The notes below the pieces were generated by a model, which was given only the letters and a program-made list of their open reading frames with translations, ran no database searches and was not told the DNA's origin. From contig JABSSL010000094.1 in the NCBI GenBank assembly GCA_013214355.1, forward strand, positions 1-64,000: 64,000 nt of DNA, in the 5' to 3' direction. Position 1 is the first letter of the stretch. Every line of letters begins with the position of its first letter. Shown one piece after another: positions 11,306-20,530 of this stretch. The DNA is from Saprospiraceae bacterium. GTDB taxonomy: Bacteria > Bacteroidota > Bacteroidia > Chitinophagales > Saprospiraceae. The translations under genes were made by a program, and so were the position numbers.

Positions 11306-13162
11306 TTATAATCCGAACCTTTTGGCTTTGATCTCTTTTTGATAGGTTTTGGGGGTTAACCCCATCATCTTTTTGAAATAACTATTAAATACTGTTTTCG
11401 AACTAAAGCCACTTTCATAGGCAAGTCCCAGGATAGTTAGATGTTTTAGGGAGGGATCCGCAATCTTCACTTTGAAGGCCTCTAAACGGTAGGAGTTCAC
11501 ATATTCTGAAAAGTTCTTGTCAAGGCCTTCATTGAGTAAGCGAGATAGATGATTCGGAGAGATTTCCATCATTTCGGCCAATGCCCGAAGTGTTAGGTTG
11601 GGATCGAGGTAAGGGTCTTTTTCAGACATCAGGCTTTCTAGCTGCTCTTTATACTGTTCAATCAACTTCCGATCTAATAAAGATTGCTTGTATTGTTTCT
11701 TGCTTGCCGTATGACTTGTTGGTTTGCCCAAAATTTGCTCCATCAATTCCTGGAAGCGAGGCTTAGTGCGAAGCGGCTTCAGAAGCGGTTCAGCAGGAAG
11801 GAAAACGAGCATCGGTAAGCGTAGCCTAATCGCCTGTTCTATCAATGGAAATACTTCGTCATCATTTCCTAGAGCACTTTTACTGTAGAGTAAGAAATTC
11901 AGCACTTGTCCCATCGAATCCGTTTGCATCATACCTTCTAGTTGAAGGATACCTGGTGCCGCTTGATCCACATTTCCCATCAAAGCATGAGCAAGGGTCT
12001 TTCCACCAAGCCGGATTACCTCATTCTCTTGCTTGGGAGGCAATTCCTCAAAGCACCTTAAGCCCTCTTTCATACGTCCCGCCAGCAATAGAGCTTGCCC
12101 CTTAGATAAAGTCGAAGTTATAAAGTCGGGGTTTAGCTTCAAGGCCCTACTAAACTGCTCGATCGCCTGGGCATACTTTTCTTGAACATAGAAAATAAAC
12201 CCTTTCATATGGTGATTGATCGCTGTGAAAGGATCTAATTGAATAGCCACCTCTACATATTCTAAAGCTGCTTCGAATTTTTGCTCCGCAGTCAAAGCGG
12301 AAGCCATGGATTGATAAAACTCAACGGTCGGCCTGATTTCAAAGGACTTATTGAGATGCTTATAGCCGCTTTGTAAATCCCATTGCTGATAAATGGCCAT
12401 ATGAGACAATTGCAATTGGCACTCCGGTAAGTTATCGTTCAAAGCAATGGCCTTATCTAGATAGGGCTTACCTTTACTAAAGGCTTCAAAGGCAGGCATT
12501 GCTCCAATCGATCCGAGCAAGGCATATCCAAGATGTAATCCTAGGTTGGCTAAAGCAAAATTGGGTTGTTCCTGTATAATACCTTCTAAAATTGATATCC
12601 CTTTATCGAGATCAAGCTTGTTCATTTTCAATACATGAAACCTGCTTTTGAGATAACGTTTGTACACCTGCACCGGAACTTCATGTACATCTGCTAAGTG
12701 ATCATCGATATCGAAATGTCCAATGTGCTCCCTCAGCTTATCGGCAATTAATAAGCTAATTTCATCTTGGACGGCAAAAATGTCATCCAGGGAGCGGTTG
12801 AATGTTTCGGACCAAAAATGAAAGTCTTCTGCTACATCAATTAGCTGTGCCGTGATCCGCATTTTGTTTCCTGCCAAACGAATACTACCCTCTAAAATGA
12901 TGGCCACATTTAACTCTCCCCCAATTTGCTGAATCGGTAGGTTTTTGTTTTTGAAAAAGAAGGAGGAGGTGCGCGAAGTGACCTTTAAACCTTTGATTTT
13001 AGCCAAGGCGTTGATAATCTCTTCGGTCATTCCATCGCATAAGTACTCATTGTCAGTATCTGCACTCATATTGACAAAGGGAAGAACAGCAATGGACTTA
13101 GTGACTATATTTCTGGTTGGTGTTTGCACGCAATCTTCTTGTTTAAGCTTACCTATTCTCAC
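11306..13162 (-). CDS. TolB-like/TPR/AraC fusion transcriptional regulator
   Basis: This 618-residue protein joins three parts. Residues about 22-150 form a TolB-like/FlgO-type domain, recognisable by KSIAVLPFVNMSADTDNEYL, CDGMTEEIINALAKI and the VLEGSIR-like strand IILEGSIRLAGNKMRITAQL. Residues about 165-470 are TPR-like helical repeats. Residues about 510-612 form an AraC-type double HTH (LRALAEMMEISPNHLSRLLN and ILGLAYESGFSSKTVFNSYF, then GLTPKTYQKE). In many bacteria the TolB/TPR part is fused to an OmpR-type winged helix or an adenylate cyclase, while the AraC version is common in Bacteroidota. The start codon is GTG, with no better ATG upstream. No membrane segment is present, so it is a cytoplasmic one-component regulator. 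A DUF4386 gene follows in the same direction. Confidence 0.85.
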   Translation of the reverse strand: MRIGKLKQEDCVQTPTRNIVTKSIAVLPFVNMSADTDNEYLCDGMTEEIINALAKIKGLKVTSRTSSFFFKNKNLPIQQIGGELNVAIILEGSIRLAGNKMRITAQLIDVAEDFHFWSETFNRSLDDIFAVQDEISLLIADKLREHIGHFDIDDHLADVHEVPVQVYKRYLKSRFHVLKMNKLDLDKGISILEGIIQEQPNFALANLGLHLGYALLGSIGAMPAFEAFSKGKPYLDKAIALNDNLPECQLQLSHMAIYQQWDLQSGYKHLNKSFEIRPTVEFYQSMASALTAEQKFEAALEYVEVAIQLDPFTAINHHMKGFIFYVQEKYAQAIEQFSRALKLNPDFITSTLSKGQALLLAGRMKEGLRCFEELPPKQENEVIRLGGKTLAHALMGNVDQAAPGILQLEGMMQTDSMGQVLNFLLYSKSALGNDDEVFPLIEQAIRLRLPMLVFLPAEPLLKPLRTKPRFQELMEQILGKPTSHTASKKQYKQSLLDRKLIEQYKEQLESLMSEKDPYLDPNLTLRALAEMMEISPNHLSRLLNEGLDKNFSEYVNSYRLEAFKVKIADPSLKHLTILGLAYESGFSSKTVFNSYFKKMMGLTPKTYQKEIKAKRFGL

Positions 13163-13282
13163 CGGATGATTCCCTCTTCTTTTTCACGTGAATAAATATA
13201 GGCTCTTTTTGATGTAAGGGAAAGGTCCTTTATGCCCAGTTTGAGCATTATTTAGTAAAGTACCACTATTGGCCAAAGCACG

Positions 13283-13320
13283 ACAGCCAGTAATCGTTCA
13301 TCTGATCACTGGCTGTTTTT
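13283..13320 (+). terminator. Hairpin with T-run between VOC and regulator genes
   Basis: A 9-bp stem (ACAGCCAGT with ACTGGCTGT) encloses a 16-base loop and is followed by five T residues on the plus strand. Both flanking genes read on the minus strand, so the polarity is unexpected. It may nevertheless end the minus-strand VOC transcript as a structured 3' end, or terminate antisense transcription. Confidence 0.5.
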
Positions 13321-13380
13321 CCTATCGAAACAGGAACCTGTATCTCATCTACACCTGACAAGGTAGTAGCACTGGTCCTA

Positions 13381-13842
13381 TTATTCAGGCTTGGTATAGG
13401 TAACGATATCAATTCCAATACCGTTTGGGTCTTCGATGGCAAAGTGCCGATCCCCCCAAGGTTCATCTCTAATATCAACCTTAATTTCCACTCCCTCTTG
13501 CTTCATCTTTTGATAGATTGCATCCACATCTTCTACTTCAATGGTCAGATAAACCCCTTGCCCTTGGAAGGCTGGCTGGAAGAGTGGTTTTTGAGTGGGA
13601 TGATTGGGCAAAAGGAAACTCAATTCGGCTTGTTGATTGGGGGTATGCAACAGCAAATAGAAATCATTTTGGAAGCTTACACCAAAGTCTAAGTGCTTTT
13701 GGTAGAAGGCCTTCGTGGCTTCTATGTCCGCTGTAATAATACCTGCATTCATTTTCATAGTAGATTGTTTGTTAAGTTGAGTAAATGGAGTTGCAAAACT
13801 GAAAGCCACTAGAGCTGTAATGAATAAGATACCTTTGTACAT
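13381..13842 (-). CDS. VOC (glyoxalase/bleomycin-resistance) family protein with signal peptide
   Basis: The 153-residue protein starting at the ATG at 13842 begins with a probable signal peptide (YKGILFITALVAFSFATPF), followed by a complete VOC domain. This has the first beta-alpha-beta module MKMNAGIITADIEATKAFYQ and the second module GVYLTIEVEDVDAIYQKMKQ, ending with RHFAIEDPNGIGIDIVTY. The metal-site glutamate E in AELSF and the C-terminal D/E positions resemble antibiotic-resistance and glyoxalase-like members, but the reaction is unknown. The frame is open to 13947; the longer start would bury the signal peptide, so it was rejected. Alternatively translation starts at Met29-31 (MKMNAG), giving a cytosolic protein. 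It lies downstream of an AraC regulator on the same strand. Confidence 0.8.
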   Translation of the reverse strand: MYKGILFITALVAFSFATPFTQLNKQSTMKMNAGIITADIEATKAFYQKHLDFGVSFQNDFYLLLHTPNQQAELSFLLPNHPTQKPLFQPAFQGQGVYLTIEVEDVDAIYQKMKQEGVEIKVDIRDEPWGDRHFAIEDPNGIGIDIVTYTKPE

Positions 13843-13973
13843 GATTGATCTTTTTTTATGACAAATCTCCGGTATCTGAGACAGGAAGTATTGTAAAAAA
13901 CGGACATACTGACGTTGGAAGGGTTCGGGAATCAGACTGTATTTCAAGTGCAGTATAACCGATCCTTAGAGCA

Positions 13974-14783
13974 TTAATCTAGGGCTTTGTTGGGGGTCAA
14001 GCCATAGAAATGTTTAAACTCCTTGATGAAGTGTGCTTGATCATAATAGCCGACATCGTAGAAGAGTTTGTCTTGCTTTAAGGCTTGCCGCGAGGGCTTG
14101 GCTTGTAGGAACTGTTGAAAGCGGACTACCTTGCTAAAAGTCTTAGCGGAATCACCCAGATAGAAGTGGAAGCGACGGCGTAGTTGCCTTGGACTCAGGC
14201 CTGTATTGAGTTCGGCTAAAGGAACTTGGCCTTTTTGCTCTAAAATCAACTTCATGGCTTCCAAGACCCGATGATCCTCTTGCAATGGAGTAGCCACCAA
14301 TCTTTCTAAAAAGTATTGATCTAAGGTTTCTTTAAGAGTAGAATCCTTCTGTGCTTCAACAAATCGCCCCGTCAAAAAATCCGATAATTCAGGCACCACC
14401 GCCTTAAGATCCTCAAAACGATTGGTCAAAGTTGACGCATCTACGCCGAAGAACCGAGGAAAGCCTCCCGGCAGAAACCGAATCCCTACATAATGAAAAT
14501 AAGGTCCGATGGGAAATTCGATGTAGGAGGTAGCCAGCCCTGTAATGTAACTGGCAGAAGGGTTATTCATTTCCATCAAAAGATCCATACAGCCGTCCGC
14601 TACTACTCGATAGCAGAAATCAGCTTGCAGGGGTCGCTCCGTTTTCAATTCCCAGAAGCAATAGATCAATTGCTGCAACCTAAGATCAGGAAGATATTCT
14701 TGATAAAAGACCTCATCCGCCGCCGATTGTTTGACAGCTGGCTGGATGGGCTGGTACAGATTTCTTAACCCCTTAACGGACAT
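13974..14783 (-). CDS. AraC-family transcriptional regulator
   Basis: This 269-residue regulator has an N-terminal ligand-like domain of the DUF6597 type (EYLPDLRLQQLIYCFWELKT and VGIRFLPGGFPRFFG), and a C-terminal AraC HTH of about 100 residues. In the HTH the first helix pair is divergent (GLSPRQLRRRFHFYLGDSAK), while the second is clear (DKLFYDVGYYDQAHFIKEFK followed by GLTPNKAL). Proteins of this type usually act as single-component activators. It begins 5 bases after the stop of the DUF1835 gene, so the two are translationally linked, and a VOC gene follows after 131 bases. Confidence 0.9.
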   Translation of the reverse strand: MSVKGLRNLYQPIQPAVKQSAADEVFYQEYLPDLRLQQLIYCFWELKTERPLQADFCYRVVADGCMDLLMEMNNPSASYITGLATSYIEFPIGPYFHYVGIRFLPGGFPRFFGVDASTLTNRFEDLKAVVPELSDFLTGRFVEAQKDSTLKETLDQYFLERLVATPLQEDHRVLEAMKLILEQKGQVPLAELNTGLSPRQLRRRFHFYLGDSAKTFSKVVRFQQFLQAKPSRQALKQDKLFYDVGYYDQAHFIKEFKHFYGLTPNKALD

Positions 14784-14788
14784 ATGAC

Positions 14789-15538
14789 CTAAGAAGTAGC
14801 CACTAGCTCATCAAACATACGCTTTACCTGCAAATCGCCAAAGCCATAAATACTTTCTTGTCGGTGAAAAGCCTGAAAGACGGGTCCAAATTCGCGGGTA
14901 CCTAGTTCCTGCATAATCTGAAGCAGGGCTTGTTTGGGGCGCCCCAACTTGTTTCCTTGTGGTAAGCGATCGCGATGCGCTGTTATGGCTCTCGATAAGA
15001 ATGGAAAGTCTATATTCAGTGTAGCCACCACTGCTTGCATAGCATCAATTTCATTTTTCTGATACAAGGGCCAGAGTCTACTCAACTCAGTAAATGCATG
15101 CTTGGAAATGGCTTTTCGGTTTTCATAAGCGTTCAACAAGTCTCCCCCACTCATTCCCCCAAAACCATATTGAATATCCGCAGTCGGCAGCACCCAGGAA
15201 AGCTGGATATCAACTCCATTCTCCTTCAACAAATACAAAACAAACCAACAGTTCACTTGACAGAACAAGTCTTCCTCAAACCAAAGATTCACTTCTGCTC
15301 CTGCTTCAATCTGTTGCAATTGCTCAAATTCAGGTACTACCTTCTCGTAGTATTTTCCAGGATCGGAATCCCCGTAGGCAGTGCTTAAGAATTGAGCGCG
15401 CTCCTCATAGAAGGAGGAAAGATTCGTACTAGCAACAGGCCCATCCACCAGACATTCTCTGGCTATGATCAGTTGGCCATTAATCTTACCCTCTAGCTGA
15501 CTTTTCAGGGCATCTCCATTTAGGATGTGGTATGTCAT
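14789..15538 (-). CDS. DUF1835 domain-containing protein
   Basis: The 249-residue protein begins MTYHILNGDALKSQLEG and contains RECLVDGPV and WFEEDLFCQVNCWFVLYLL, the typical signatures of the DUF1835 family. The C-terminal part (KRMFDELVATS) is helical. The family has no established biochemical function. It has no signal peptide or membrane segment. It is the first gene of a probable DUF1835-AraC pair, with only 5 bases between stop and start. Confidence 0.8.
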   Translation of the reverse strand: MTYHILNGDALKSQLEGKINGQLIIARECLVDGPVASTNLSSFYEERAQFLSTAYGDSDPGKYYEKVVPEFEQLQQIEAGAEVNLWFEEDLFCQVNCWFVLYLLKENGVDIQLSWVLPTADIQYGFGGMSGGDLLNAYENRKAISKHAFTELSRLWPLYQKNEIDAMQAVVATLNIDFPFLSRAITAHRDRLPQGNKLGRPKQALLQIMQELGTREFGPVFQAFHRQESIYGFGDLQVKRMFDELVATS

Positions 15539-15688
15539 ATGGTCGGTGATTCTTGTTTTTCAAACTTAAGGAAGATCTAGATGAGGTGCAAGGGGAGAAT
15601 TACTTCATCGTGAACTATTATTGGTCTGCTAGAATCTGTTTTGTCCTTCTTTCAATCATTTCAACTTCTTCTAGGCTAATGTGTGTTC

Positions 15689-16039
15689 TTATTCTATTGA
15701 GATATTCTTTCCTAATTCTAGGATCGCTTTGGTGAGGTTCTCATAAATCAATCCCGTATCAGAGCGAAGATTGGCCAAATTAAATGCTACCAGATAATAG
15801 TTTTCTGCCTCGTAGGCATCAAGCAATTTTACCCGAAAGTCTTCATAAGCTTTCACACTAATGGCTGAATGTCTAGCGGGGATGAACGCCTGCGCTTGTT
15901 CATGGCAACTTGCAAGAAAGTAATTTAGAAAGAAAAAGGGGAATACCCAGAGCCAGATATTGGTAGGTCTGAAAAACGGATCACATCCATGAGTATGTAA
16001 GGGCGGATCTCCTTCCTGTGGTAGGTCTTGTTTTATCAT
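15689..16039 (-). CDS. Hypothetical protein with one membrane segment
   Basis: The ATG at 16039 gives 116 residues. There is a short N-terminal hydrophilic part, a hydrophobic segment NIWLWVFPFFFLNYFLASC (residues about 27-45), and a helical C-terminal domain (ISVKAYEDFRVKLLDAYEAE). The segment ends in LASC, which looks like a lipobox but is too far from the start for a classical lipoprotein signal. The frame continues upstream to a TTG at 16081, less likely to be used. I recognise no family. It is divergent from the downstream sensor kinase gene, 188 bases away. Confidence 0.45.
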   Translation of the reverse strand: MIKQDLPQEGDPPLHTHGCDPFFRPTNIWLWVFPFFFLNYFLASCHEQAQAFIPARHSAISVKAYEDFRVKLLDAYEAENYYLVAFNLANLRSDTGLIYENLTKAILELGKNISIE

Positions 16040-16227
16040 ATAGAGTACGCGTTTTGATATGGAAATGATGTAACCTTTCAACTAGATTACAGGCTATAGT
16101 CTTGCCTCCCCTAGGCTTTTATACAAAGATATCACTTCACATCCACATCCACCAGTACTACAATTACGATCACTAGGCCATACCCCACAGATTCCCTATA
16201 TTGAGACAAATTAAGGGCTTGAAGCGA

Positions 16228-18336
16228 ATGAGACGCCTACTGATATTACTGCACTGCCTCACGGTTAGCCTTGTGTTATCTGCGCAAGGCGGCTTCTACT
16301 ATCCCCTCGCTGAAGTTGACAATACAGAATTCCAGGGTCTAGATAGTCTATTGAGCCTGGCGGAAAAAGCTATGTTCGACAACCTGCAAGAATCTCGTCG
16401 GCTGTCCCAGCTAGCTATTGAACAGAGTAAAGAACAAGGTGCACCGCGACGAGTAGGGTATGGGTATTTCTTTAAGGCGATGACAGCAATGGCCTTTGGG
16501 GATTGGTTGGATGCGGAGAAGGACTTCCAGGTGGCGATTGAAACTTTTCAGGGGATTGGCGATTCGCTTTCGGTGGCCTTAGGATATGACCGGATTGGCT
16601 ATGCCTTTCGTAATCAGGGCTTGTTCGCGGAAAGTTTGAAATATCATTTGCTGGGGCTGAAGCGTAGAGAGGCCTATGGAGGAACCTCCCTAGATATTGG
16701 CAACTCCTATGCTAGTGTGGGGGGTATGTACTATCAACTTCGCGAATATGATTCCGCTTTGATGTATTACCGAAAAGGGTTCTCACTTAGGTCAGCCGCC
16801 AATGATACGATGAGTATAGCACTATCCATGAAGGGTTTGGGTCGGCTATATAGAACGATTGCGGTATATGATAGTGCTCAGTATTATCTTACCCAATCTC
16901 TTGATCTCTTCAAGTACGCGGGTAGTATCACGCACATTTTCGACAATCAAAAAGAGCTAGGTCTTTTGTATCGCGCCCAGGGACGCTACGAGCAGGCGGA
17001 ACTATCCTTTCTGGAGGGCTTAGAAACGGCACAGGCAGTAGGTAGTCAAGGACGAGCAGCAGATGTGTGCTTGGAGATTGGCAAGCTATACCTAGAGATC
17101 AAGGATATTGGAAGAGCCCGAGAGAATTTCGTCAAAAGTCAACAAATATTTGAGGAAACACGTGACCTGGAAGGCTTACAAGAGGTACATATTCTTCTTT
17201 CAGATTTATCACGGGAAGAAGGCAACATGGAAGCGGCACTAAGCTACCTGGAACTTGCCGCCAACTACAAAGACACTTTCTATACCAGTAACTCCAACCG
17301 TCGTCTAGCAGAGCTTCGAACCCGCTTTGAAACGGAGCAGACCGAAACGGAACTCGAAAACCTGCGGCAACAAGAGATTTTCCGCACCAGGGAACGAAAT
17401 GTACTCTTCTATGGAGTGATTACCCTGGTAGTTTTATTAGCTGCCCTGTTTTATGCCATTATTCAACGAATTCGAGCCTTCCGCAATCTCTTGACGGAGA
17501 AGCATAAGACAGATGCACTTTTGAAAGAAAAAGAAGCGCTAGTTGAGAATCTCAAGAATACGCAGGCTCAGCTTGTGCAATCCGAAAAAATGGCCTCTCT
17601 TGGGCAGTTGACCGCTGGGATTGCGCATGAGATCAATAACCCAATCAACTTCATTGCCTCCAGCTGCTATGCACTAGAATCAGATGTTGAAGAACTTACA
17701 CCATACGTGGACCCTGCGGCAGAGAATCCCATTGGTATAACTGCAGAAAATAAAGCTGAGTTAGGGTTTCTGATGAAAGAGATCCACCAGTTGATCAATA
17801 GTATCAAAAGAGGCGTTTCCCGTACGCAAGCTATTGTCTCCAACCTAAGTAGTTTTTCACGCAAATCAGACGGAAAGTTTGAATCTACCAATTTGCATGA
17901 GGGACTTGATTCAGCTATTACCATCCTGAGTAGTAAGATTAGTGATACCATTGAAGTGAAGAAAGACTACGGGAAGATTCCAAAGGTAGAATGCCAGTTC
18001 TTAAGAATCAACCAAGTCTTCCTGAACTTGATCAACAATGCCATCGATGCCATGAAATCGGGAGGGAAGCTAACCATCTCAACTTCCCAATTAGCAGACC
18101 AAGTACTCATTAAAATCAAGGACAGTGGGGTAGGCATGGACGCCGAAGAATTGAAGCGGATTTTTGAGCCCTTCTATACCACCAAAGAGATTGGCAAAGG
18201 AACCGGACTAGGGCTATCTATTAGTTACGGAATCATTCAAAATCATAATGGTAGGATTGCTGTTCAAAGCGAAGCTGGAGAAGGATCAGAATTTACTATC
18301 TACCTACCTATCAAACAAGATTGGGCTGCAGATTAG
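16228..18336 (+). CDS. TPR-containing sensor histidine kinase
   Basis: This 702-residue kinase (ATG at 16228; an upstream TTG at 16201 is less likely) starts with a signal peptide (RRLLILLHCLTVSLVLSAQ). A periplasmic array of TPR motifs covers about residues 40-370 (for example ALGYDRIGYAFRNQGLFAES and SALMYYRKGFSLR). A membrane helix follows at about 392-412 (VLFYGVITLVVLLAALFYAI), then a coiled coil. The HisKA domain has phospho-acceptor H467 in AGIAHEINNPINFI. The HATPase has the N box NLINNAIDAM, the G1 box DSGVGMD and the G2 box GKGTGLGLS. No response regulator is encoded next to it, so the partner must be elsewhere. It probably senses an envelope signal through the TPR region. Confidence 0.93.
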   Translation: MRRLLILLHCLTVSLVLSAQGGFYYPLAEVDNTEFQGLDSLLSLAEKAMFDNLQESRRLSQLAIEQSKEQGAPRRVGYGYFFKAMTAMAFGDWLDAEKDFQVAIETFQGIGDSLSVALGYDRIGYAFRNQGLFAESLKYHLLGLKRREAYGGTSLDIGNSYASVGGMYYQLREYDSALMYYRKGFSLRSAANDTMSIALSMKGLGRLYRTIAVYDSAQYYLTQSLDLFKYAGSITHIFDNQKELGLLYRAQGRYEQAELSFLEGLETAQAVGSQGRAADVCLEIGKLYLEIKDIGRARENFVKSQQIFEETRDLEGLQEVHILLSDLSREEGNMEAALSYLELAANYKDTFYTSNSNRRLAELRTRFETEQTETELENLRQQEIFRTRERNVLFYGVITLVVLLAALFYAIIQRIRAFRNLLTEKHKTDALLKEKEALVENLKNTQAQLVQSEKMASLGQLTAGIAHEINNPINFIASSCYALESDVEELTPYVDPAAENPIGITAENKAELGFLMKEIHQLINSIKRGVSRTQAIVSNLSSFSRKSDGKFESTNLHEGLDSAITILSSKISDTIEVKKDYGKIPKVECQFLRINQVFLNLINNAIDAMKSGGKLTISTSQLADQVLIKIKDSGVGMDAEELKRIFEPFYTTKEIGKGTGLGLSISYGIIQNHNGRIAVQSEAGEGSEFTIYLPIKQDWAAD

Positions 18337-18611
18337 CTCCTTCGCTGGTCTTGAAACAGCAACAAAACCCAAGCTTACCCGTATACACCTGCATTCTCTT
18401 GGCAACTTCCCCTCTTTGTCTAATTTTTTGGAAAAGTATAGTAAGTACGCTACTTTTAGAAACTGTTTTGAAAAGCATATAGAAAAAATTGGGAGTATAT
18501 CTCAATTATTTTCACTGTATTAGCTGTTCGTGCTCGTACTATTCCTATTTCACGATTGCAGTCGACCTGCGAAGCACCGACCACAAGCACAACCTAAAAC
18601 CTTGAACTGCT

Positions 18612-19511
18612 ATGAGCCTAAGCCCAGAAGATAAGATCATTATCTGGATTATTTCCCTTGGTATCTTTATCGGCCTTTTCCTATACATTGGTGGGAATAT
18701 TTCCCAGGCGATCCAGCCTTCTCCTATCCTTGTGGCAGTCTTTATAGCCATTGGTTTTTCAGCAGCTATTTATCGCTTTTTGGGTGGTTTAGAAGGTTCG
18801 GGCATGAAGGTGGGGCCAGCCAGATTAGCCGGTACGGCAGCGGCATTCTTAGCGATCACTTGGTTCCTAAATCAAAGCCTGGAGAAACAGTGGACCAGCT
18901 CACCAGTTTTAGCAGGAATAGACTTACAGCAACTAGGTTTTACTTCAACGGATTGGGTACCTGTGAATAAACGATCTGGACAACCGGTAAAGGTGGAATT
19001 AGCCCTCAAGGATAGTATTATCCGAGTTATTGAACCAGATGGACTAAATTTTGCCGATCGAAATCTAGTCCTAGAAAAACCAAAGGAAAACTCTTCCAAT
19101 TTTGCCTTCAATATCAAAAGTCTTTTTGAGGGAGAAAGTCTAATGCTGGGAGGTATCAATCAACAAGAGCTATCCAAAAACAAGCTGTTCAGTTCCTTTG
19201 GAGACAACGATAATATTCTCTTCACTAGCGATAACCTACCTCCCAATAAGCGCAATATATCCGTTGCTCGGGAACTTCCATTTCTGATTAGTACCGGGGA
19301 ATATTCACAAAACCTCACTCGATTCACCCTAGTTGATCGCCAGACCAGAGCGCCCATTCTAGAATCATCTATTCGGCTAAGAGGTGGAAAAATATACGAA
19401 GTAAAAGATCGAGTCTTTCTTATTCTGATCACCCAGGTTGATCATACGGCCCAACGCAAACGCGATGAACCTTATGCCAAGTTTGGGATCATAGAATTAA
19501 ACCCCTCCTAG
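18612..19511 (+). CDS. Hypothetical membrane protein
   Basis: The 299-residue protein has three predicted membrane helices in its first 90 residues (IIIWIISLGIFIGLFLYIGG, ILVAVFIAIGFSAAIYRFLG and ARLAGTAAAFLAITWFL). The remaining 200 or so residues are soluble and mostly strand-forming, probably periplasmic. I do not recognise a family. It lies 36 bases ahead of an AraC-family regulator on the same strand, which suggests co-transcription. The 275 bases between it and the upstream kinase gene contain nothing I could call. Confidence 0.55.
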   Translation: MSLSPEDKIIIWIISLGIFIGLFLYIGGNISQAIQPSPILVAVFIAIGFSAAIYRFLGGLEGSGMKVGPARLAGTAAAFLAITWFLNQSLEKQWTSSPVLAGIDLQQLGFTSTDWVPVNKRSGQPVKVELALKDSIIRVIEPDGLNFADRNLVLEKPKENSSNFAFNIKSLFEGESLMLGGINQQELSKNKLFSSFGDNDNILFTSDNLPPNKRNISVARELPFLISTGEYSQNLTRFTLVDRQTRAPILESSIRLRGGKIYEVKDRVFLILITQVDHTAQRKRDEPYAKFGIIELNPS

Positions 19512-19547
19512 TCGCTCATAAGGCCTTATATTTGTGGGTAGATATCT

Positions 19548-20387
19548 ATGAAAGAAGGGAAACCCATATTTACCTATCCAAAACCTGCGGTACTACAACC
19601 GCACATTAAGCTCTACTCCTGGATGTCGGCTCACGAGCCGGACTTTGAGGAACACATTACCTACTATCCCAACTTCACCTCCACGATTAACGTCTATAAG
19701 AATACAGCGATAGAATATGATGACGTCCGACGTACCCATCGTCCCTCCACGGTGGAGAACTTCAAGATTCTTTTTGTCGGAAAATTCAATCGCTCGCGAG
19801 AAATACACACCTTCGGTCCCTACCAAAAACTTACCATTGTTTTCCATCCCTTGGGTCTAAATCACTTTGTCGGGTATCCACTGGGACCACTCATCCAAGA
19901 ACACTTTTCCTTCTTTGAGCACTATGGGGAAACACTAGATCTGCTCTTGCCAGAACTCTTTTCCAATCCCGATTTAGGGGCCAGAAGCCAGATACTAGAT
20001 AACTTCTTTCTTTCCCATTATGAAGAGTTCAAAGAAGAACGGCTTAAGCAAGCAGTGGAACTCATTTTAGCAGCGGAAGATACCCTCAAAGTGCAAGATA
20101 TCGCCGATCAACTACAAATCAGCAGAAAGACCTTACTACGATTATTTCGGAAGCACTTGTCTTATTCCGTGGAAGAGTATATTTCGGTGGTAAAATTCCG
20201 AAAGACCATGATCAACTACCAATCAAAATCAGGGAAGCGAAATCTCTCCCAAATTGCATTGGAAGGGAACTACTATGATCAGTCGGATTTCTACAAAAAC
20301 TACAAATTAAAGTGTGGACAAACACCTAGTCAGCTGTTCAAGGAGTTAAAGACGATCGAGGCAGGGCTGTTTTGGAAGATGTCGTAA
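19548..20387 (+). CDS. AraC-family transcriptional regulator
   Basis: The 279-residue protein has an N-terminal DUF6597-like domain with EYDDVRRTHRPSTVENFKIL and HPLGLNHFVGYPLGP, and a C-terminal AraC HTH pair: VQDIADQLQISRKTLLRLFR and SQIALEGNYYDQSDFYKNYK, ending CGQTPSQLFKEL. It is a probable cytoplasmic one-component regulator. Its gene follows the membrane protein gene by 36 bases. It ends before a terminator-like hairpin shared with the convergent giant surface protein gene. Confidence 0.9.
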   Translation: MKEGKPIFTYPKPAVLQPHIKLYSWMSAHEPDFEEHITYYPNFTSTINVYKNTAIEYDDVRRTHRPSTVENFKILFVGKFNRSREIHTFGPYQKLTIVFHPLGLNHFVGYPLGPLIQEHFSFFEHYGETLDLLLPELFSNPDLGARSQILDNFFLSHYEEFKEERLKQAVELILAAEDTLKVQDIADQLQISRKTLLRLFRKHLSYSVEEYISVVKFRKTMINYQSKSGKRNLSQIALEGNYYDQSDFYKNYKLKCGQTPSQLFKELKTIEAGLFWKMS

Positions 20388-20458
20388 ATAGGAACTTAGC
20401 CATTCGGATTAGCTTTGCCTCCCCGGTACCTAGCTCCCACCTCCTACTAGACATGAAG

Positions 20459-20488
20459 AAGCCGAGGAAACAAAAGCTTCCCCGGCTT
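20459..20488. terminator. Terminator-like hairpin between convergent genes
   Basis: The arms AAGCCGAGGAA and TTCCCCGGCTT pair over 10 of 11 positions around an 8-base A-rich loop. They lie between the stop codons of the AraC gene and the convergent giant surface protein gene. There is no long T-run, so it is called with moderate confidence. Confidence 0.55.
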
Positions 20489-20530
20489 ACTGCATCTAGT
20501 TATTTCAGCAGATATACTGCCAAGTATGAC

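Noticed and set aside
13266-13478. 70-codon minus-strand ORF overlapping the VOC gene end
   Set aside because: It overlaps the end of the VOC gene in another frame and includes the hairpin region; codon content is not protein-like.
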